Shown here piece by piece: positions 44,962-54,141 of a stretch of 64,000 bases of DNA. Numbering within the stretch: the stretch's first letter is position 1; each line of letters begins with the position of its first letter. Below the pieces are notes generated by a model. The model did no database searches. It saw nothing but the letters and a program-made list of their open reading frames with translations, and was not told the DNA's origin. The position numbers and the translations under genes are program-made. Origin of the DNA: Brotaphodocola faecis (GTDB lineage Bacteria > Bacillota > Clostridia > Lachnospirales > Lachnospiraceae); NCBI RefSeq assembly GCF_040096075.1, contig NZ_JBBMFJ010000016.1:11674-75673 (forward strand). Direction: 5' to 3'.

Positions 44962-45990
44962 ATGATACGCGTGAGAAAACATGTAGTTTTATTGATGGGT
45001 ATTTTCCTGTTGGCTATTGGAGGAACGGGTTGCAGTAATAGCACCAGCGGCGGTTCTGGTTCGGGAAAACAGATTGTCAGTGTGGCAACAGTCCAGCCGG
45101 ATAGTCATCCGATCAGTATTGGCTTAAGGGCAATGAAAGATTACATTGAACAAAATTTAGGCGACAAATACGAAGTGAAAATATATTACAATTCCATTAT
45201 GGGGGATAATACGCAGGCCCTTGAATTGTTACAAATGGGAACATTAAATTTAGTTGCGACGAGTGGCAGCAATTTGGAATCGTTTGACAATATGTACAAG
45301 ATTTTTGGTATGCCATATCTTTTTAATGATGAAGCTAGTTTTCGCAAATGCATGAACACAGAAAGCTTCGCGAATGAGATTTATAAATGTACGAGGAATA
45401 AAGGGATTGAGGGTGTAACCTGGTTTGCAAATGGAGTAAACAATATTTATTCTGTAACGCCAATCTATACACCGGATGATTTGAAAGGGAAAAAATTCCG
45501 GGTGCAGCCCAGTGAGGCAAATGTTATGACTGTTACGGCACTGGGGGCAGCAGCAACTACGCTTGCGTATAGTGAAGTATATACAGCATTACAGAATCAT
45601 GTCATTGACTGTGCATCGAATCCGGAAATGGCACTGGTTAGTATGAAACACGGTGAAGTGGCTCCATACTATTCATATACAGAGCATCAGATTTTTACAG
45701 ATATGTTGATGGCCAATTCGGATTTTTTAAATTCACTTTCGGAGGAAGAGCAGGCTGTATTTCATGAGGCATTTCAAATTGCTAATACAATAGAATGTGA
45801 AGAATGGGACAAGCAAATTGAGGAGTATAAAAAAATTGCACAGGAAAATATGGGGGTTACGTTTATTAAAGTAGACAAAACCTTATTCAGTGAATTGGAG
45901 AAACCAGTGAAAGAAGAACTTTTGGAAAAATATCCAGAGATTCAGCCACTTTATGATACTGTACAAAAAATACAGGGGGATAGATTATGA
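44962..45990 (+). CDS. TRAP transporter solute-binding lipoprotein (DctP family)
   Basis: A 342-residue extracytoplasmic receptor. The signal peptide ends at lipobox Cys24 (G-T-G-C), and the body has the DctP pattern, including N-S-I-M-G-D-N, E-L-L-Q-M-G and G-K-K-F-R-V-Q-P with the arginine that binds a carboxylate. TRAP receptors usually bind organic anions. ATG 44962 or GTG 44959 are both possible after GGGAGA. The gene overlaps dctQ by 4 bp. Confidence 0.9.
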   Translation: MIRVRKHVVLLMGIFLLAIGGTGCSNSTSGGSGSGKQIVSVATVQPDSHPISIGLRAMKDYIEQNLGDKYEVKIYYNSIMGDNTQALELLQMGTLNLVATSGSNLESFDNMYKIFGMPYLFNDEASFRKCMNTESFANEIYKCTRNKGIEGVTWFANGVNNIYSVTPIYTPDDLKGKKFRVQPSEANVMTVTALGAAATTLAYSEVYTALQNHVIDCASNPEMALVSMKHGEVAPYYSYTEHQIFTDMLMANSDFLNSLSEEEQAVFHEAFQIANTIECEEWDKQIEEYKKIAQENMGVTFIKVDKTLFSELEKPVKEELLEKYPEIQPLYDTVQKIQGDRL

Positions 45991-46481
45991 AGATGATAAA
46001 AAAGCTTCAAAGTTGTCTGAATAGAATACTTAGAGTTATTTGTGGCTGCTTGCTTGGATTTATGGCAGTATTAACATGCTATCAGGTATTTATGAGATAT
46101 GTTATGAAAAATCCGAGTACAATGTCCGAAGATATTCTTAGTTATTCTTTTGTGTGGTTATCACTTCTTGCAGCGGCACTTGTCTTTGGAGAACGTGATC
46201 ATATGAATTTGACATTTTTTGTAAATAAATTACCAGGAACGGCAAATTGTGTTTTGCAGATTTTTACGGAACTGTTGAATCTGTTTATTGCAATTATTGT
46301 ATTTCTCTTTGGCGGTATAAAGTTTATGGAGGTTGGGGCACTGCAGGTTTCACCAACGCTTGGAATTACAATGAATGTTATATATAGTATCATGCCAATT
46401 AGTGGAATTTTAGTTGCAATATATAGTGTGATTAACATTATGGAATTATTGACCGGGTGGAGATTGGAGGACAAAGCATGA
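45987..46481 (+). CDS. TRAP transporter small membrane subunit (DctQ family)
   Basis: A 164-residue protein with four hydrophobic helices and the DctQ motifs Y-Q-V-F-M-R-Y and the E-D-I-L-S-Y-S-F-V-W-L sequence. DctQ couples the receptor to the large subunit. It overlaps dctP (ATGA) and dctM by 4 bp, so the three TRAP genes are translationally linked. Confidence 0.9.
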   Translation: MKMIKKLQSCLNRILRVICGCLLGFMAVLTCYQVFMRYVMKNPSTMSEDILSYSFVWLSLLAAALVFGERDHMNLTFFVNKLPGTANCVLQIFTELLNLFIAIIVFLFGGIKFMEVGALQVSPTLGITMNVIYSIMPISGILVAIYSVINIMELLTGWRLEDKA

Positions 46482-47782
46482 GTTCAGCAGCTACTGCGAC
46501 AATACTTATTTTTTTAATTCTTGTAGTTATGCTTTTTATCGGTGCTCCGATAGGCATGTCTTTGATTATTTCATCTCTGATTATTATTGTTCAGTCGTTA
46601 GGTGTAGCAGGAGCAGCACCGGCATCAGCGCTGAAGATGTTTCAGGGTATTAACATTTTTACATTATTGGCAATTCCGTTATTTATATTAGCCGGAAATT
46701 TTATGAATAAAGGTGGTATTGCAAGCAGACTGATTAATTTTGCAACTGCCCTTACGGGACGTATTCCGGGTTCTCTGGCTCATACCAATATTGTTGCAAA
46801 TATGCTTTTTGGCGCAATTTCAGGTTCTGGAACAGCGGCGGCATCAGCGATGGGATCCATTGTTGCTCCAATTGAAAAAGAAAAAGGATATGATGAGGAT
46901 TTTTCCTGCGCGGTAAATGCGGCAACGGCGCCTACTGGTATGCTGATTCCTCCAAGTACAGCAATGATTACATACTCTCTTGCGAGTGGGGGTACCTCTG
47001 TAGCAGCGTTGTTTCTTGGCGGATATGTTCCTGGTATTCTCTGGGGTGTGAGCTGTATGATAGTTGCATTTTTTTATGCAAAAAAATTTCATTATGTAAG
47101 CGATGAAAGAATTACATGTAAACAGTTTTTTAAATACACAATTGACGCGATTCCGAGTTTGATTCTGGTTGTTATTATTATAGGTGGTATTTGCTCAGGT
47201 GTATTTACGGCAACAGAAGCATCTGGAATTGCGGTGCTTTATAGCTTTTTGCTTTCATGCTATTATAAGAATCTTACAATTAAAGATACGTTCGAAATAC
47301 TTGTTAACAGTGCAAAAATGACGGGTATCATCATGTTCCTTGTTGGAGCGTCCAATATTATGGCGTGGGTGATGTCTTTTACTGGAATTCCAGATGCGAT
47401 TGCGAGAGGTGTCCTGTCTATTTCTGATAGCAGAATTGTCATTTTTCTGGTGATTAATGTATTGCTTTTATTTGTTGGAACTTTTATGGATTTAACACCT
47501 GCAATCTTAATTTTTACACCAATATTGCTTCCGGTATGTGAACAGTTGGGAATGACAGCACTTCAGTTTGGAATTATGCTTGTATTTAATTTATGTATTG
47601 GCTGCATTACGCCTCCGGTGGGAAGTATTCTTTTTGTGAGTCTTAAGGTTGCTAATCGGAAATTAGAAGATGTCATGCCAATTCTATTAAAATTTTATGT
47701 GGCAATATTTATTATATTAATGCTTGTTACGTTTGTTCCGGCGGTATCAACAGTGATCCCAACGATGTTTGGTTATATGTAA
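46478..47782 (+). CDS. TRAP transporter large permease (DctM family)
   Basis: A 434-residue sodium-coupled permease with about twelve helices. I-F-T-L-L-A-I-P-L-F-I-L-A-G, A-N-M-L-F-G-A-I-S-G-S-G and P-P-S-T-A-M-I-T-Y are typical DctM motifs, as is the C-terminal C-I-G-C-I-T-P-P-V-G. Start ATG 46478 follows TTGGAGG and overlaps the dctQ stop. It ends module A; GC content rises again in the next gene. Confidence 0.93.
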   Translation: MSSAATATILIFLILVVMLFIGAPIGMSLIISSLIIIVQSLGVAGAAPASALKMFQGINIFTLLAIPLFILAGNFMNKGGIASRLINFATALTGRIPGSLAHTNIVANMLFGAISGSGTAAASAMGSIVAPIEKEKGYDEDFSCAVNAATAPTGMLIPPSTAMITYSLASGGTSVAALFLGGYVPGILWGVSCMIVAFFYAKKFHYVSDERITCKQFFKYTIDAIPSLILVVIIIGGICSGVFTATEASGIAVLYSFLLSCYYKNLTIKDTFEILVNSAKMTGIIMFLVGASNIMAWVMSFTGIPDAIARGVLSISDSRIVIFLVINVLLLFVGTFMDLTPAILIFTPILLPVCEQLGMTALQFGIMLVFNLCIGCITPPVGSILFVSLKVANRKLEDVMPILLKFYVAIFIILMLVTFVPAVSTVIPTMFGYM

Positions 47783-47872
47783 AGAAAAAACATAGCTCTT
47801 ATCACTTCTGCATATATAGTAATGTACACTTGGAATATCCGGGGTACTACAATCGCGGAGGGGATGAGAGCT

Positions 47873-49150
47873 ATGTCTGATTATAGGAGACTGATTTCGT
47901 ACATATATGCCTACGAAGGCGGGGAAAAAGGAAAAAACATCGGCTTTGCCAAGATTGATATGCGCGGCCCCCAGTGTCGCATTCAGGTGAATGTCAAGAA
48001 AGTGTATGTGGGCAGCAGCGACGTGGGCGTGTATCTGCTTCATACCGGCGGGGAACTTCTGCTAGGCAGGATCTTTATCCGCAGCGGTGCCGGGGAATAC
48101 CGTACCCAGGTGCAGTCAGAGAATGTAGATGGTTCCGGGCTTCGCATGGAAGACTGCTACGGGCTTACCATCCATGAGGTAGAAAATGCCTGGCAAAGCT
48201 ACACCACCATCTGGGAAGATGCGGTGGCACAGACCGCGGAGATTCAGCTGGCGGAGGTGACTGCGGAGAATCTGAGAAAGCAGAAGGAAGAGCAGGAGCG
48301 GAAGGAAAAGGAGCCGAGAGAGCGGGAGGCGCAGAAGCGGGGAAAACTGGAGCAGAACGAAGGGGAGGTTCAGGCTGCGGAACTTGAGGGAATGCCTGAG
48401 AAAGCGGAAGGGACCGAACTGGAGCCAGAGCCGGTTCCGGCGCAAGTTCCAGAATTGGGGCTGGAACAAGTCGCAGAAGTGGGCTCAGAGCCGACCGCGC
48501 AGGAAACTGCACAGGAACTTCCGATTTCTGCGGAAATTGAACGGGAGTTGGAAGCAGAGGCGCAGAAGCTTGAGACTACAGCACCCTGGGGAGAAGAGAA
48601 TGAAGATGTGGACAAGGGCAAAACAGAACCTGTGAAGCAGCAGGCAACAGGCGGCACAACCGTGCAGCAAGGGTCAGCACCGGGACAACGGGAGCCGTTG
48701 GCGGAATCACAGCAACCTCAGCCCCAGGGCCCGGAAGACGCAGCACGTCTCGCCGAACTGGACCGGGAGGAAAACGAGGAGCAGGCGGATATCAACATCT
48801 GGAAGAAAATGAGTGACCAGTACACCAAAGTCCTGGCTTTCGATTATGACAACGGCTGTGAGATTCTGTCTATCAAACCACAGGACATTGGCCTTCTTCC
48901 CCGGGAAATCTGGACCTACGGCAACAACAGCTTTCTACTTCATGGCTACTACAATTACCGCCATCTGATCCTGGCAAAGCTTCTGGACCCACAGCGGCCG
49001 CCCCGCTATCTGCTCGGCGTGCCGGGCCATTACTTCAGCAACGAAAAATATATGGCATCCATGTTCGGCTTCCCACATTTTGTTCTGGCCAGAAAACAGC
49101 CTCAGGGAGATGGGAGGTTTGGATACTGGTATACGGATATACGGCTGTAA
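47873..49150 (+). CDS. DUF6128-like protein with a long acidic low-complexity middle
   Basis: A 425-residue protein of unknown function. The N-terminal domain (residues 1 to about 110; S-Y-I-Y-A-Y-E and Q-C-R-I-Q-V) and the C-terminal domain (about 330-425, ending F-G-Y-W-Y-T-D-I-R) resemble Lachnospiraceae DUF6128-type proteins. Between them about 200 residues are rich in Glu, Gln, Pro and Ala, probably disordered. There is no signal peptide or membrane helix. The start at 47873 lies 10 bp after GGAGGGG; an ATG at 47864 is an alternative. It precedes tadA, and the codons are GC-richer than in modules A and B. Confidence 0.75.
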   Translation: MSDYRRLISYIYAYEGGEKGKNIGFAKIDMRGPQCRIQVNVKKVYVGSSDVGVYLLHTGGELLLGRIFIRSGAGEYRTQVQSENVDGSGLRMEDCYGLTIHEVENAWQSYTTIWEDAVAQTAEIQLAEVTAENLRKQKEEQERKEKEPREREAQKRGKLEQNEGEVQAAELEGMPEKAEGTELEPEPVPAQVPELGLEQVAEVGSEPTAQETAQELPISAEIERELEAEAQKLETTAPWGEENEDVDKGKTEPVKQQATGGTTVQQGSAPGQREPLAESQQPQPQGPEDAARLAELDREENEEQADINIWKKMSDQYTKVLAFDYDNGCEILSIKPQDIGLLPREIWTYGNNSFLLHGYYNYRHLILAKLLDPQRPPRYLLGVPGHYFSNEKYMASMFGFPHFVLARKQPQGDGRFGYWYTDIRL

Positions 49151-49242
49151 AGATTGCCTCTTTCGCAATAGAAGAATTTCCGCTATACTGGTAGCAGAAA
49201 ATATCTGGGTGCATGAATGTGGAACCCGGAAAGGAATAGATT

Positions 49243-49797
49243 GTGACAGACGAAAAGGTAACAAAAGAGAATCAGATGATAGAAGCGTCGGAAATGGAAC
49301 AGGCACCATCCGTATCGCCGGAGGACATCCGCTATATGAAGGAAGCCATCCGCCAGGCAAAAAAAGCAGCAGCCCTGGGGGATGTTCCCATCGGCTGCGT
49401 CATTGTCTATCAGGACAAGATCATCGGCCGCGGCTACAACCGCCGCATGGCAGATAAAACGGTGCTGGCCCATGCGGAGATCATTGCCATGCGGAAGGCC
49501 TGCAAAAAGATGGGAGACTGGCGGCTGGAGGACTGTACCATGTATGTGACGCTGGAGCCGTGTCCCATGTGCGCCGGAGCCATTGTCCAGGCCCGGATTC
49601 CAAGAGTAGTCATCGGCTGCATGAATCCGAAGGCGGGCTGCGCCGGTTCTGTTCTGGATATGCTTCATGAAGAAGGTTTCAACCACCAGGTACAGACTGA
49701 CATCAACGTGTGCCAGGAAGAATGCTCCGGCATGCTGTCTCAGTTTTTCAGAGATTTAAGAAAAAAAAGAGCATTGGAAAAAAATAAAGAGCAGTAA
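49243..49797 (+). CDS. tadA: tRNA-specific adenosine deaminase TadA
   Basis: TadA deaminates A34 to inosine in tRNA-Arg(ACG). The protein has the zinc-deaminase motifs H-A-E-I (catalytic Glu) and P-C-P-M-C-A-G-A, and the end-region F-F-R-D-L-R. A GTG start at 49243 after AAAGGAAT gives 184 residues with an N-terminal extension of about 25 over the usual protein; ATG codons at 49276 or later are possible. tadA often lies next to the SRP RNA gene and dnaX in Firmicutes; here module B intervenes. Confidence 0.93.
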   Translation: MTDEKVTKENQMIEASEMEQAPSVSPEDIRYMKEAIRQAKKAAALGDVPIGCVIVYQDKIIGRGYNRRMADKTVLAHAEIIAMRKACKKMGDWRLEDCTMYVTLEPCPMCAGAIVQARIPRVVIGCMNPKAGCAGSVLDMLHEEGFNHQVQTDINVCQEECSGMLSQFFRDLRKKRALEKNKEQ

Positions 49798-49806
49798 CAG
49801 AACAGG

Positions 49807-49854
49807 ATGGGTAGAATCTACAGGTGGTATCCCTGCAGATTCTACCCATTTTTA
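49807..49854 (+). terminator. Intrinsic terminator after tadA
   Basis: ATGGGTAGAATCT (49807-49819) pairs with AGATTCTACCCAT (49837-49849), with an inner CAGG/CCTG extension, and TTTTTA follows. The convergent LysR gene ends inside the T-run. Confidence 0.88.
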
Positions 49855-50793
49855 GTCTGACTGATTATTGTAAATATGGCAGCGGTTTTCTTCTAGTTCT
49901 TTTATAAAGATTTGTTTCGAAATATCGATAAAATATTGCATTGCATTATTAATATATTGCCCTTTTCTGGTAATGGCACAGAGAGTAGAGTAAAATTCGA
50001 GTGAAATATTAAAATAGAGCAAATTTTCCATGGGGCGTATATGCATATCAAAAATAAAGGTGTATAAGTTCATTTCGTTAATGAAATTGCATATAGTTTG
50101 TGTACTGTAGGTTTCTAACAATATGGGAGACTTTATGGCAGCTTTTTGTAATAAATCATCGGTTGTTTTACGTATCTGAGTACCTTTTCGAAACATAATA
50201 CATGGAAAGTTTGATAATAAATTTAAATTGGCATGGTTATTTTCATCTAAAAAATCTGTGTTGGAAAGTACCGGATGGTGTTTGTTAATGCATAACAGCA
50301 AGCGGGTTGATATAAGAGGCTGATAAAAATAGTCAGGACTTTTTTGAGCAGATGAACTGAAAAAAAGGTCAATTTCTCCGGATAATGTCATTTTAAAAAG
50401 CTCATGAGGGTTGTTTTCATAACATTGCAAGTGAATGTTTGGAAAATTCTGGTGAAATTGGGCGTATATTTTATGAAGGGACAGACTGCTTCGTTCAATG
50501 GTAAGACCAATTACCAATTCACCATAATTGTTTTCGGAATAGTCGGTCAGCTCAGTCATTGTCTCTTTGTAGGTGCTCAAAATATGGCGGGCACATTCCA
50601 GATATTTTTGGCCTGCAAATGTAGGAAACATTTGATTTTTTACCCGTTTGAAAATAGAAAAGCCAAGTTCCGTTTCTGTTTTTGACAGAAATTGGCTGAG
50701 ACTTGGTTGGGAAATATATAATTCATCCGCTGCAGCGGTCAGATTTTTCTTTTTTTCAATCACAAGTAAATAATTTAATTGTGTAAGATTCAT
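49852..50793 (-). CDS. LysR-family transcriptional regulator (module B)
   Basis: A 313-residue LysR protein. The DNA-binding helices lie in L-Y-I-S-Q-P-S-L-S-Q-F-L-S-K-T-E (residues about 26-42). The effector domain includes E-I-D-L-F-F-S and K-H-H-P-V-L. ATG 50793 is preferred to an upstream TTG. It is divergent from the TctC gene, with a 137-bp spacer containing a LysR-like box at 50818. It resembles the module A regulator in layout, though the sequences are clearly distinct. Confidence 0.9.
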   Translation of the reverse strand: MNLTQLNYLLVIEKKKNLTAAADELYISQPSLSQFLSKTETELGFSIFKRVKNQMFPTFAGQKYLECARHILSTYKETMTELTDYSENNYGELVIGLTIERSSLSLHKIYAQFHQNFPNIHLQCYENNPHELFKMTLSGEIDLFFSSSAQKSPDYFYQPLISTRLLLCINKHHPVLSNTDFLDENNHANLNLLSNFPCIMFRKGTQIRKTTDDLLQKAAIKSPILLETYSTQTICNFINEMNLYTFIFDMHIRPMENLLYFNISLEFYSTLCAITRKGQYINNAMQYFIDISKQIFIKELEENRCHIYNNQSD

Positions 50794-50812
50794 AAACAAC
50801 CCCCCTTTTTTT

Positions 50813-50846
50813 CAAAATATAAGTAGCGCCTATACAAAATATAAGT
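50813..50846. promoter_or_regulatory. Direct repeats and LysR-like box upstream of tctC (module B)
   Basis: CAAAATATAAGT occurs at 50813-50824 and again at 50835-50846, 22 bp apart (two helical turns). Between them TATAAGTAGCGCCTATA (50818-50834) has the TATA-N9-TATA layout seen in module A. It lies between the divergent lysR and tctC genes and is likely a regulator-binding region. Confidence 0.45.
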
Positions 50847-50930
50847 TTTAAATAGTTATTTTTTATATTATATCGTGTTAACATACCATTAACAAGTAAA
50901 TTTGCAAAAAAGAGAGGGGAAGGTTCACTT

Positions 50931-52034
50931 ATGAAGAAACAGAAAATGATATGTTGGATGTTAGCGGCAGCATTAGGGATGGGATTAACTGCATGCAGCG
51001 GAGCAGGGAATACCTCACAGAGCGGAACTGAAACAGAAAAACAGACTACCGTAGAGAAATCAGAAGCAGCTGACGGAAAAGATGTTACGATTGAAAGCGT
51101 ATGGCCGAAAGGAAGTACAGTGTACTTTGATGTTCCGGCGAAGGCTGGTGGTGGAACCGATTTGTATGCACGCTATTTAACCCAGGCTTTAGGCGAGGTT
51201 TGTCCGGATGTAAATTTTGTTGTAACCAACTATGACACGACAGAGGTTGGCCGCGAACACACTAAGACGGCGAAGCCGGATGGAAAAACATTACTGGTTC
51301 ATCATGGCGGCGCTATGATTGAGTATATGACAGGAAGTTCTGAAGTAAGTCCAAAAGATGATTATAAGACAGTTGGAGTGGTGAATGTAGGAGGACCGCA
51401 GGCAATTATTGCTCGTCCGGATGCACCATATTCAAATCTTCAGGAACTGGGAGATTATATTCAGGCAAATCCGTCAGAGGTTGTAATTGGATGTACATTA
51501 GGAGGTGCGTCACAGTGCATGTTGTATGGTGTTGTCAGCAATATTGGAGATGGATATGGCGAACTGGTGAACTGGGTACAATGCGGTTCTGAGGCAGACA
51601 AGTTAACTCAGACAGCATCTGGTTCTATTGATATTGCAAATTGTTCCATAAATAACGCACTTTCTTATGAGGCAGATGGAAAACTGAAAATTTTAGGAAC
51701 CATGGCTCCGACATCGGCAACTCTGGAAAATATGAGTGAGCTGGTAGGGGAAAAACTTCCGGAAACTTTTAAAACAACGAAAGAACAGGGGGTCAATTAT
51801 AGCTATGATTCCAGTTATTATGTGTGGGCGCCTGCAGAACTGCCGGATGACATTGCAGTGGTGATTAATGAACAGATCATGAAATGTGTGGATCAGCAGG
51901 GATTCATTGACAGTATGAAGCAGATGGTAACGTATATTGATAAGCGTGACCTTGCAGCAACGCAGAAGACTTTTGATGATGAGTGGAATACCTGGTCAGA
52001 AATTATTGAGCAGATGGGAATCAAGATTCGATAA
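50931..52034 (+). CDS. Tripartite tricarboxylate transporter receptor lipoprotein (TctC/Bug)
   Basis: A 367-residue receptor with lipobox Cys22 (G-L-T-A-C) and an acidic linker to about residue 55. The Bug-type fold is recognised by P-A-K-A-G-G-G-T-D and P-D-G-K-T-L-L-V, followed by Y-K-T-V-G-V-V. Receptors of this family bind carboxylates such as citrate or aromatic acids; the ligand here is unknown. AGAGGGGAAGG precedes the start. A 47-bp hairpin-containing gap region follows. Confidence 0.88.
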   Translation: MKKQKMICWMLAAALGMGLTACSGAGNTSQSGTETEKQTTVEKSEAADGKDVTIESVWPKGSTVYFDVPAKAGGGTDLYARYLTQALGEVCPDVNFVVTNYDTTEVGREHTKTAKPDGKTLLVHHGGAMIEYMTGSSEVSPKDDYKTVGVVNVGGPQAIIARPDAPYSNLQELGDYIQANPSEVVIGCTLGGASQCMLYGVVSNIGDGYGELVNWVQCGSEADKLTQTASGSIDIANCSINNALSYEADGKLKILGTMAPTSATLENMSELVGEKLPETFKTTKEQGVNYSYDSSYYVWAPAELPDDIAVVINEQIMKCVDQQGFIDSMKQMVTYIDKRDLAATQKTFDDEWNTWSEIIEQMGIKIR

Positions 52035-52058
52035 AAGTGTTACCTGAAGAAGTGTGGA

Positions 52059-52089
52059 AGACCCAATGGATTTTTAATCTGTTGGGTCT
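52059..52089 (+). other. Hairpin between the TctC and TctB genes
   Basis: AGACCCAA (52059-52066) pairs with TTGGGTCT (52082-52089), followed by TTAAAAAA. It resembles the other hairpins after binding-protein genes in this window and may allow more receptor than membrane subunits. Confidence 0.65.
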
Positions 52090-52117
52090 TTAAAAAAGAG
52101 AGAGAGGTGGTTGTGAA

Positions 52118-52603
52118 ATGAAGAAGATAAAGAAAACATATATCGCGGGTGTGCTTTGCCTTATATTGGCAGGATGGATTGCATGGCAAACATCAATGAT
52201 TCCGGAACGACTTGTATCGAATGAGCCAGGCCCCAAAATGTTCCCTTATTTTTCAGCAGCAGGAATTGCGATATTTGCAGTGCTTTCTATGATATTTGAC
52301 GCACCAAAAGAAGCCAATAAGGAATATCTGAATCAGGCAGGCTGGAAGAGAATGGCAATTATTATGGGCGAGGTTTTGGGCTTTTGTATTGCCATGCATT
52401 ATATTGGTTTCTGGATTTCCTCGGTATTAGGAATGTTAATATTTATCTGGACATTAAAGGGAGAAAAGAAAATCAACAGAGTATTTGCTGTCTGTTTTTC
52501 TGTTGGATTAGGTTCTTTGTGCTATTTTGGTTTTACAAGAGGTTTTCATATTCCCTTACCCGTGGGAGAAATATGGAATATGCTGGGAATTAATATGTTA
52601 TAA
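52118..52603 (+). CDS. Tripartite tricarboxylate transporter small membrane subunit (TctB)
   Basis: A 161-residue protein with four hydrophobic segments and the TctB-like G-P-K-M-F-P-Y motif near residue 36, followed by a long helix pair. TctB is poorly conserved, so the call leans on size, topology and its place between TctC and TctA. GAGAGGTGG lies before the start. Confidence 0.82.
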   Translation: MKKIKKTYIAGVLCLILAGWIAWQTSMIPERLVSNEPGPKMFPYFSAAGIAIFAVLSMIFDAPKEANKEYLNQAGWKRMAIIMGEVLGFCIAMHYIGFWISSVLGMLIFIWTLKGEKKINRVFAVCFSVGLGSLCYFGFTRGFHIPLPVGEIWNMLGINML

Positions 52604-52619
52604 ATGGAGGTGAGAGAAG

Positions 52620-54104
52620 ATGTTAACTGCGCTTTTGACTTTATTACAGCCTCAAAATCTTATTATGATGTACATATGTAATCTGATTGGCTGTGTTTTA
52701 GGTGCTATTCCTGGGTTAAATGGTGGATTAGGAATGACATTGATTCTGCCGTTGACGTTTGCATTTAGTACGGAACTTTCTTTTGCTATGTTAGTTGGAA
52801 TGTATGTTGGTGGTGTATCAGGTTCTTTTATTGCAGCTGTATTAATCGGCATACCGGGATCAGCTTCATCGATTGCGACTTGCTATGATGGTTATCCGAT
52901 GACGCAGAAGGGAAAGGCAGCCAAGGCATTATCGATTGGTATTACTGCTTCTTTTATCGGAACAGTTGTTTCTATTCTGGTGGCAATGGTATCTACAAGT
53001 TTTATCGCAGACATTGCGTTAAAGCTTGGTCCATGGGAATACTTTGCGCTTTGCTTTATGGCAATTACCATGGTGGTTGGCCTTTCCAATGGATCTGTGT
53101 TTAAAGGTCTTCTTTCTGCTTTTATTGGTTTATGGATGTCAACAGTGGGGGCAGATCTGGTAACTAATCAGCTGCGTTTTACATTTCATAATACGCATCT
53201 TTACGGTGGTGTTAATATTATTTGCCTGTTAATGGGAACTTTTGCGTTACAGCAGGTGGCTACCAGTTATGCAAAAGGAAATAAAAAGATGCCAGAAGTA
53301 GATACAAAATCTCTTGGTGGATTTGGTCTTGGAATAAAGGATTTTGTGGATAATTTAAAAACAATCATTGTTTCCCTGCTGATTGGTCTTGGGATTGGAT
53401 TTTTACCAGGAATGGGGGCCGGAATTTCTAATCTGATTGCATACGGACAGGCGAAAAGAATGAGCAAACATCCGGAAAAGTTTGGAATGGGATATGAACC
53501 TGGAGTGTGGGCGACGGAAGTGTCCAACAATGCAGGGGTAGGCGGTGCGTTGATTCCTATGATTTCATTGGGAATTCCGGGAGACAGCACTTGTGTGCTT
53601 TTACTGTCTGGTATGACGATTCATGGACTTCAGCCAGGTCCTATGTTTATTCAGCAAAATCCTGTATTGGCAAACCTTATTTTCTTGTGCGTATTATTTT
53701 CTGCTATTTTGATCTTTTTTACAGAAATATTTACAAAGAGATGGTTCCCATATTTGCTGAAGGCACCGTACCACTATCTGTATAGTGCGATTTTGATTTT
53801 ATGTCTGATGGGAGCGTTTTCATCTACAACATCAATGTTTAGTGTTGGTCTGGTCGTTGCATTTGGAGTTTTGGGTGTTTTGATGGATATGTTTGAATTA
53901 CCAATGACACCATTAATGCTGGCGTTTATTTTAGGCGGTAAGATTGAAAGTTATTTCCGGATGGGATGCTCCTATGCCAAAGGAAGTCTGGCGCCATTTG
54001 TGACAAGACCAATTTCCTGTATTTTTCTTTTAATTGCAGTTTTTAGTCTTTTAAGCCCGCTGATTCATATCTGGCTGGGGAAAAAACATATGGCAGTTAA
54101 ATAG
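52620..54104 (+). CDS. Tripartite tricarboxylate transporter large permease (TctA)
   Basis: A 494-residue permease with about twelve helices. G-A-I-P-G-L-N-G-G-L-G-M-T, G-I-P-G-S-A-S-S-I-A-T-C-Y-D-G-Y and the mirrored second half N-N-A-G-V-G-G-A-L-I-P are the TctA repeat motifs. It energises carboxylate uptake with a proton or sodium gradient. GGAGGTGAG precedes ATG 52620. Confidence 0.92.
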   Translation: MLTALLTLLQPQNLIMMYICNLIGCVLGAIPGLNGGLGMTLILPLTFAFSTELSFAMLVGMYVGGVSGSFIAAVLIGIPGSASSIATCYDGYPMTQKGKAAKALSIGITASFIGTVVSILVAMVSTSFIADIALKLGPWEYFALCFMAITMVVGLSNGSVFKGLLSAFIGLWMSTVGADLVTNQLRFTFHNTHLYGGVNIICLLMGTFALQQVATSYAKGNKKMPEVDTKSLGGFGLGIKDFVDNLKTIIVSLLIGLGIGFLPGMGAGISNLIAYGQAKRMSKHPEKFGMGYEPGVWATEVSNNAGVGGALIPMISLGIPGDSTCVLLLSGMTIHGLQPGPMFIQQNPVLANLIFLCVLFSAILIFFTEIFTKRWFPYLLKAPYHYLYSAILILCLMGAFSSTTSMFSVGLVVAFGVLGVLMDMFELPMTPLMLAFILGGKIESYFRMGCSYAKGSLAPFVTRPISCIFLLIAVFSLLSPLIHIWLGKKHMAVK

Positions 54105-54141
54105 AGGTTATAAAACCAGATAAATAATTTGGAGGACAGAT

